Origin: Oxytricha trifallax | Taxonomy: Eukaryota > Ciliophora > Spirotrichea > Sporadotrichida > Oxytrichidae | Assembly: GCA_000711775.1 (NCBI GenBank) | Contig: ARYC01017763.1 | Location: 1-64,000 of the forward strand | Length of the DNA stretch: 64,000 bases | Direction of reading: 5' to 3' | Shown: piece after piece, positions 60,267 to 64,000 of the stretch | How the letters are laid out: each line of letters starts with the position of its first letter | Numbering within the stretch: the stretch's first letter is position 1 | The notes under the pieces: generated by a model | The model's database searches: none | What the model saw: only the letters and a program-made list of their open reading frames with translations | What the model was told of the DNA's origin: nothing | Program-made: the position numbers and the translations under genes

Positions 60267-62320
60267 CAAAACCCCAAAACCCCAATTCATGCTTAGTCTA
60301 TGAGTTTTTAGTGATTAGACTAGTCGTTTTTAATGCGAAAATACGACTAATCGACTAGTTATGAGCTCTATAGTCTTCGACTAGGTCGATTGATGGTGTT
60401 CGTTGATGATATGAGCATGATAGTCAAAACATACAACTATACCTCACAATTGTTCAATAGGGTTGTTTTTGATTTAGTCTTAATTACAATTGTTAATCTT
60501 TAATTATAACTTAACAATTAATCAATATAAGCTTATTCTACCATACTTAAGTGTCCTAGCTGTCTAGTTGTCATAAGTGAGTGTTTGTTGCTTAGTCCGA
60601 CTAGCTTGTCGTATGATGATCTAGTCGTAAGGGTAGTCCGACTACCTAGTCGTAGTCGATGATTTCTTAGTCTTAGTCTAACGACTAGCTGTTCCTCTCC
60701 ACAGCTTTATAAGCAAGTTTAACCAAGACTCTTCAACTTCAGTCTCCAACCAACCTGTATCTGTGTTCTAACACTATCTTACTGCATACTGTACATGAGT
60801 GAATGGATATCCTACTATGTTTGAAGACTCTGGTCGTAGGTAGTCTAAACATCGACTAGTCGAATCAAGACAGACTAGCTAGTCGGATTTGCTGCCACAA
60901 GGTTGCTTAGTCGTAAGACTAGGTAAATTACTCCTTCAAGGATAACTATCACTTACCCTGAGCGAACCATGTCGAACCATTCACAATAGTATCACTACAT
61001 GCTTAGCATCATAATAGCAACAGAAGCTTGCGTCTACAGCGTTGGTGGAGCAAGAATCAATGTTTGGGCAAAGTGGTGTAAAACTTCCGAGTTTTAGGTT
61101 TAGACTAGCTTAGTCGTAGAACAGAAATTTTAAATTGGATGTCAACTTATACAAAATAGGCATCAATCTATGATACTGATAGGCTAAACAACGTCAAACA
61201 GTCATCAATCATCCTTGTATCGACTGTCATTGATGATATCTAGCATAGAACCTCAATCAACCAGAAAAATACATAACCTGCTTCGTTCAATTTAAAATCA
61301 TTTAAAGTGAATTATGTATTTTCTGGTTGATTGAGGTTCTATGCTGGATATCATCAATGACAGTCGATACAAGGATGATTGATGACTGTTTAACGTTGTT
61401 TAGTCTATCAGAATCATAGATTGATGCCTATTTTGTATAAGTTGACATCCAATTTAAAGTATCTGTTCTACGACTAAGCTAGTCTAAACCTAAAACTCGG
61501 AAGTCTTACACCACTTTGCCCAAACATTGATTCTTGCTCCACCAACGCTGTAGACGCAAGCTTCTGTTGCTATAATGATGCTAAGCATGTAGTGATACTA
61601 TTGTGAATGGTATGACATGGTTCGCTCAGGGTAAGTGATAGTTATCCTTGAAGGAGTAATTTACCTAGTCTTACGACTAAGCAACCTTGTGGCAGCAAAT
61701 CCGACTAGCTAGTCTGTCTAGATTCGACTAGTCGCTGTTTAGACTACCTACGACCAGAGTCTTCAAACATAGTAGGATATCCATTCACTCATGTACAGTA
61801 TGCAGCAAGAGAGTGATAGAACACAGATACAGGTTGGTTGGAGACTGAAGTTGAAGAGTCTTGCTTAAACTTGCTTATAAAGCTGTGGAGAGGAACAGCT
61901 AGTCGTAAGACTAAGACTAAGAAATCATCGACTACGACTAGGTAGTCGGACTACCCTTACGACTAGATCAACATACGACAAGCTAGTCGGACTAAGCAAC
62001 AAACACTCACTTATGACAACTAGACAGCTAGGAAACTTAAGTAAGGTAGAATAAGCTTATATTGATTAATTGTTAAGTTATAATTAAAGATTAACAAATG
62101 TAATTAAGACTAAATCAAAAACAACCCAATTGAACAATGGTGAGGTATAGTTGTATGTTTTGACTATCATGCTCATATCATCAACGAACACCATCAATCG
62201 ACCTAGTCGAAGACTATAGAGCTCATAACTAGTCGATTAGTCGCATTTTCGCATTAAAAACGACTAGTCTAATCACTAAAAACTCATAGACTAAGCATGA
62301 ATTGGGGTTTTGGGGTTTTG
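60267..62320. mobile_element. Telomere-ended giant palindrome inserted in the satellite
   Basis: 2054 bp consisting of two arms of about 1010 bp that are near-perfect reverse complements, meeting at a loop of about 30 bp near 61280-61310. The outer ends are CAAAACCCCAAAACCCC and its complement, the same 17-nt telomeric terminus as the TBE, but the rest is unrelated to TBE. The arms carry many CTAGTCG/CGACTAG motifs. No ORF of useful length. The satellite continues on both sides, so it inserted into a repeat unit. GG flanks both ends; the target duplication is unclear. Confidence 0.9.
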
Positions 62321-64000
62321 GGTAATCTCTCTCAAACTATTTAAAGTTATAAAGAATTGTTCACCACATTGAAATTAGTCTGAAAACACAATTTAAATTG
62401 GTCACTGATGTTACATTTAAAAGTAACAAAATGATTACCTTTAATTTAAGAGACGATTAGATACATTATTTTTTATATTTCAATATATACTTTATGAAAG
62501 TCACAAATCGGAGGGAGAATAAACTCAAGTGAATTCAAAAGTATTCTACTATTGCTTGTTACAGATTTCTTTATTATAAGCTCGCAAGATTATTCACTTT
62601 GCATTTGACGATGACACAGAACACTTGAAAATGGTTTAAATTAAATTTTAGACAATTCAAAACATATCATTTTAAAGTACCACACAAAGAAATTGTTCAT
62701 TTCCAAAACCATCATGGAGGCAATGCTCTCAAACCATTAAAATAGCTTAGAATTGTTCACCACATTGAAATAGTCTGAAAACACAATTTAAATTGGTCAC
62801 TGATGTTACATTTAAAAGTAACAAAATGATTACCTTTAATTTAAGAGACGATTAGATACATTATTTTTTATATTTCAATATATACTTTATGAAAGTCACA
62901 AATCGGAGGGAGAATAAACTCAAGTGAATTCAAAAGTATTCTACTATTGCTTGTTACAGATTTCTTTATTATAAGCTCGCAAGATTATTCACTTTGCATT
63001 TGACGATGACACAGAACACTTGAAAATGGTTTAAATTAAATTTTAGACAATTCAAAACATTTCATTAAGAAAGTACCACACAAAGAAATTGTTCATTTCC
63101 AAAGCCCTCATGGAGGCAATGCTCTCAAACCATTTTAAATTGCTAAGAATTGTTAACCACATTGAAATTAGTCTGAAAACACAATTTAAATTGGTCACTG
63201 ATGTTACATTTAAAAGTAACAAAATGATTACCTTTAATTTAAGAGACGATTAGATACATTATTTTTTATATTTCAATATATACTTTATGAAAGTCACAAA
63301 TCGGAGGGAGAATAAACTCAAGTGAATTCAAAAGTATTCTACTATTGCTTGTTACAGATTTCTTTATTATAAGCTCGCAAGATTATTCACTTTGCATTTG
63401 ACGATGACACAGAACACTTGAAAATGGTTTAAATTAAATTTTAGACAAATCAAAACATTTTATTTTAAAGTACCACACAAAGAAATTGTTCATTTCCAAA
63501 GCCCTCATGGAGACAATGCTCTCCAACCATTTAAAATTGTTTAGAATTGTTCACCACAGTGAAATTAGTCTGAAAACACAATTTAAATTGGTCACTGATG
63601 TTACATTTAAAAGTAACAAAATGATTACCTTTAATTTAAGAGACGATTAGATACATTATTTTTTATATTTCAATATATACTTTATGAAAGTCACAAATCG
63701 GAGGGAGAATAAACTCAAGTGAATTCAAAAGTATTCTACTATTGCTTGTTACAGATTTCTTTATTATAAGCTCGCAAGATTATTCACTTTGCATTTGACG
63801 ATGACACAGAACACTTGAAAATGGTTTAAATTAAATTTTAGACAAATCAAAACATTTTATTTTAAAGTACCACACAAAGAAATTGTTCATTTCCAAAGCC
63901 CTCATGGAGACAATGCTCTCCAACCATTTAAAATTGTTTAGAATTGTTCACCACAGTGAAATTAGTCTGAAAACACAATTTAAATTGGTCACTGATGTTA
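62321..64000. repeat. Satellite array, right block
   Basis: Resumes within a unit right after the palindrome and continues beyond the window. Landmark spacing is 395, 398 and 397 bp. The last two complete units are nearly identical to each other, including shared variants, which suggests recent local duplication. Confidence 0.97.

Noticed and set aside
60267-62320. A TBE insertion in the satellite
   Set aside because: Only the 17-nt telomeric end is shared; size, inner repeat and gene content differ from TBE.
57798-64000. CRISPR-like array
   Set aside because: Units of about 396 bp repeat in full with no spacers; this is satellite DNA.

Overview
The window reads as germline (micronuclear) DNA of a spirotrich ciliate of the Oxytricha/Stylonychia type. 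Three things show this. (1) Coding stretches make sense only when TAA and TAG are read as glutamine, with TGA as the usual stop. (2) There is a full-length TBE-type transposon (18207-22323) with 81-bp terminal inverted repeats that begin with 17 nt of C4A4 telomere repeat, flanked by an ATT target duplication. (3) Very AT-rich spacers, foldback elements and a ~396-bp satellite array surround broken or short genes, as expected for DNA largely removed from the macronucleus. I see no rRNA, tRNA or CRISPR array.

Layout. 1-6500: a SecA-like ATPase gene (decayed), a small convergent gene with very short introns, and a Tc1/IS630-type DDE transposase. 8102-9881: an MT-A70 adenine methyltransferase gene. 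10042-11660: a GC-rich gene relic with two AT-rich introns. 11947-13700: a broken gene of unknown function. 15085-22323: a truncated TBE followed by a complete one, then a worn TBE end near 23110. 23231-25034: two foldback elements and a short ORF. 25054-32209: a series of short or broken genes of unknown function, including two clean ORFs (29739-30200 and 31559-32209). 32851-35132: a 2.3-kb element with ~430-bp terminal inverted repeats that encodes a Rep-like superfamily 3 helicase and carries iteron-like CTTGACA repeats in its ends. 36857-57797: AT-rich DNA with islands of coding sequence on both strands. 57798-64000: the satellite array, split by a 2054-bp near-perfect palindrome with C4A4 telomeric ends.

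Two patterns recur. Many genes have in-frame TGA codons while the flanking frame stays open and protein-like; in 44322-45272 and in the transposase at 4858-6503 there are several TGAs but no frameshift. Several apparent frame breaks disappear if GT-AG introns of 23-47 nt are removed. Other breaks are true indels, so most genes here are probably germline-limited and decaying. Precise IES/MDS boundaries cannot be set without the macronuclear genome. The strongest candidate for an undescribed system is the Rep-helicase element at 32851-35132 and its apparent short non-autonomous relatives at 23231-23640 and 32115-32471. Second is the telomere-ended palindrome inside the satellite.
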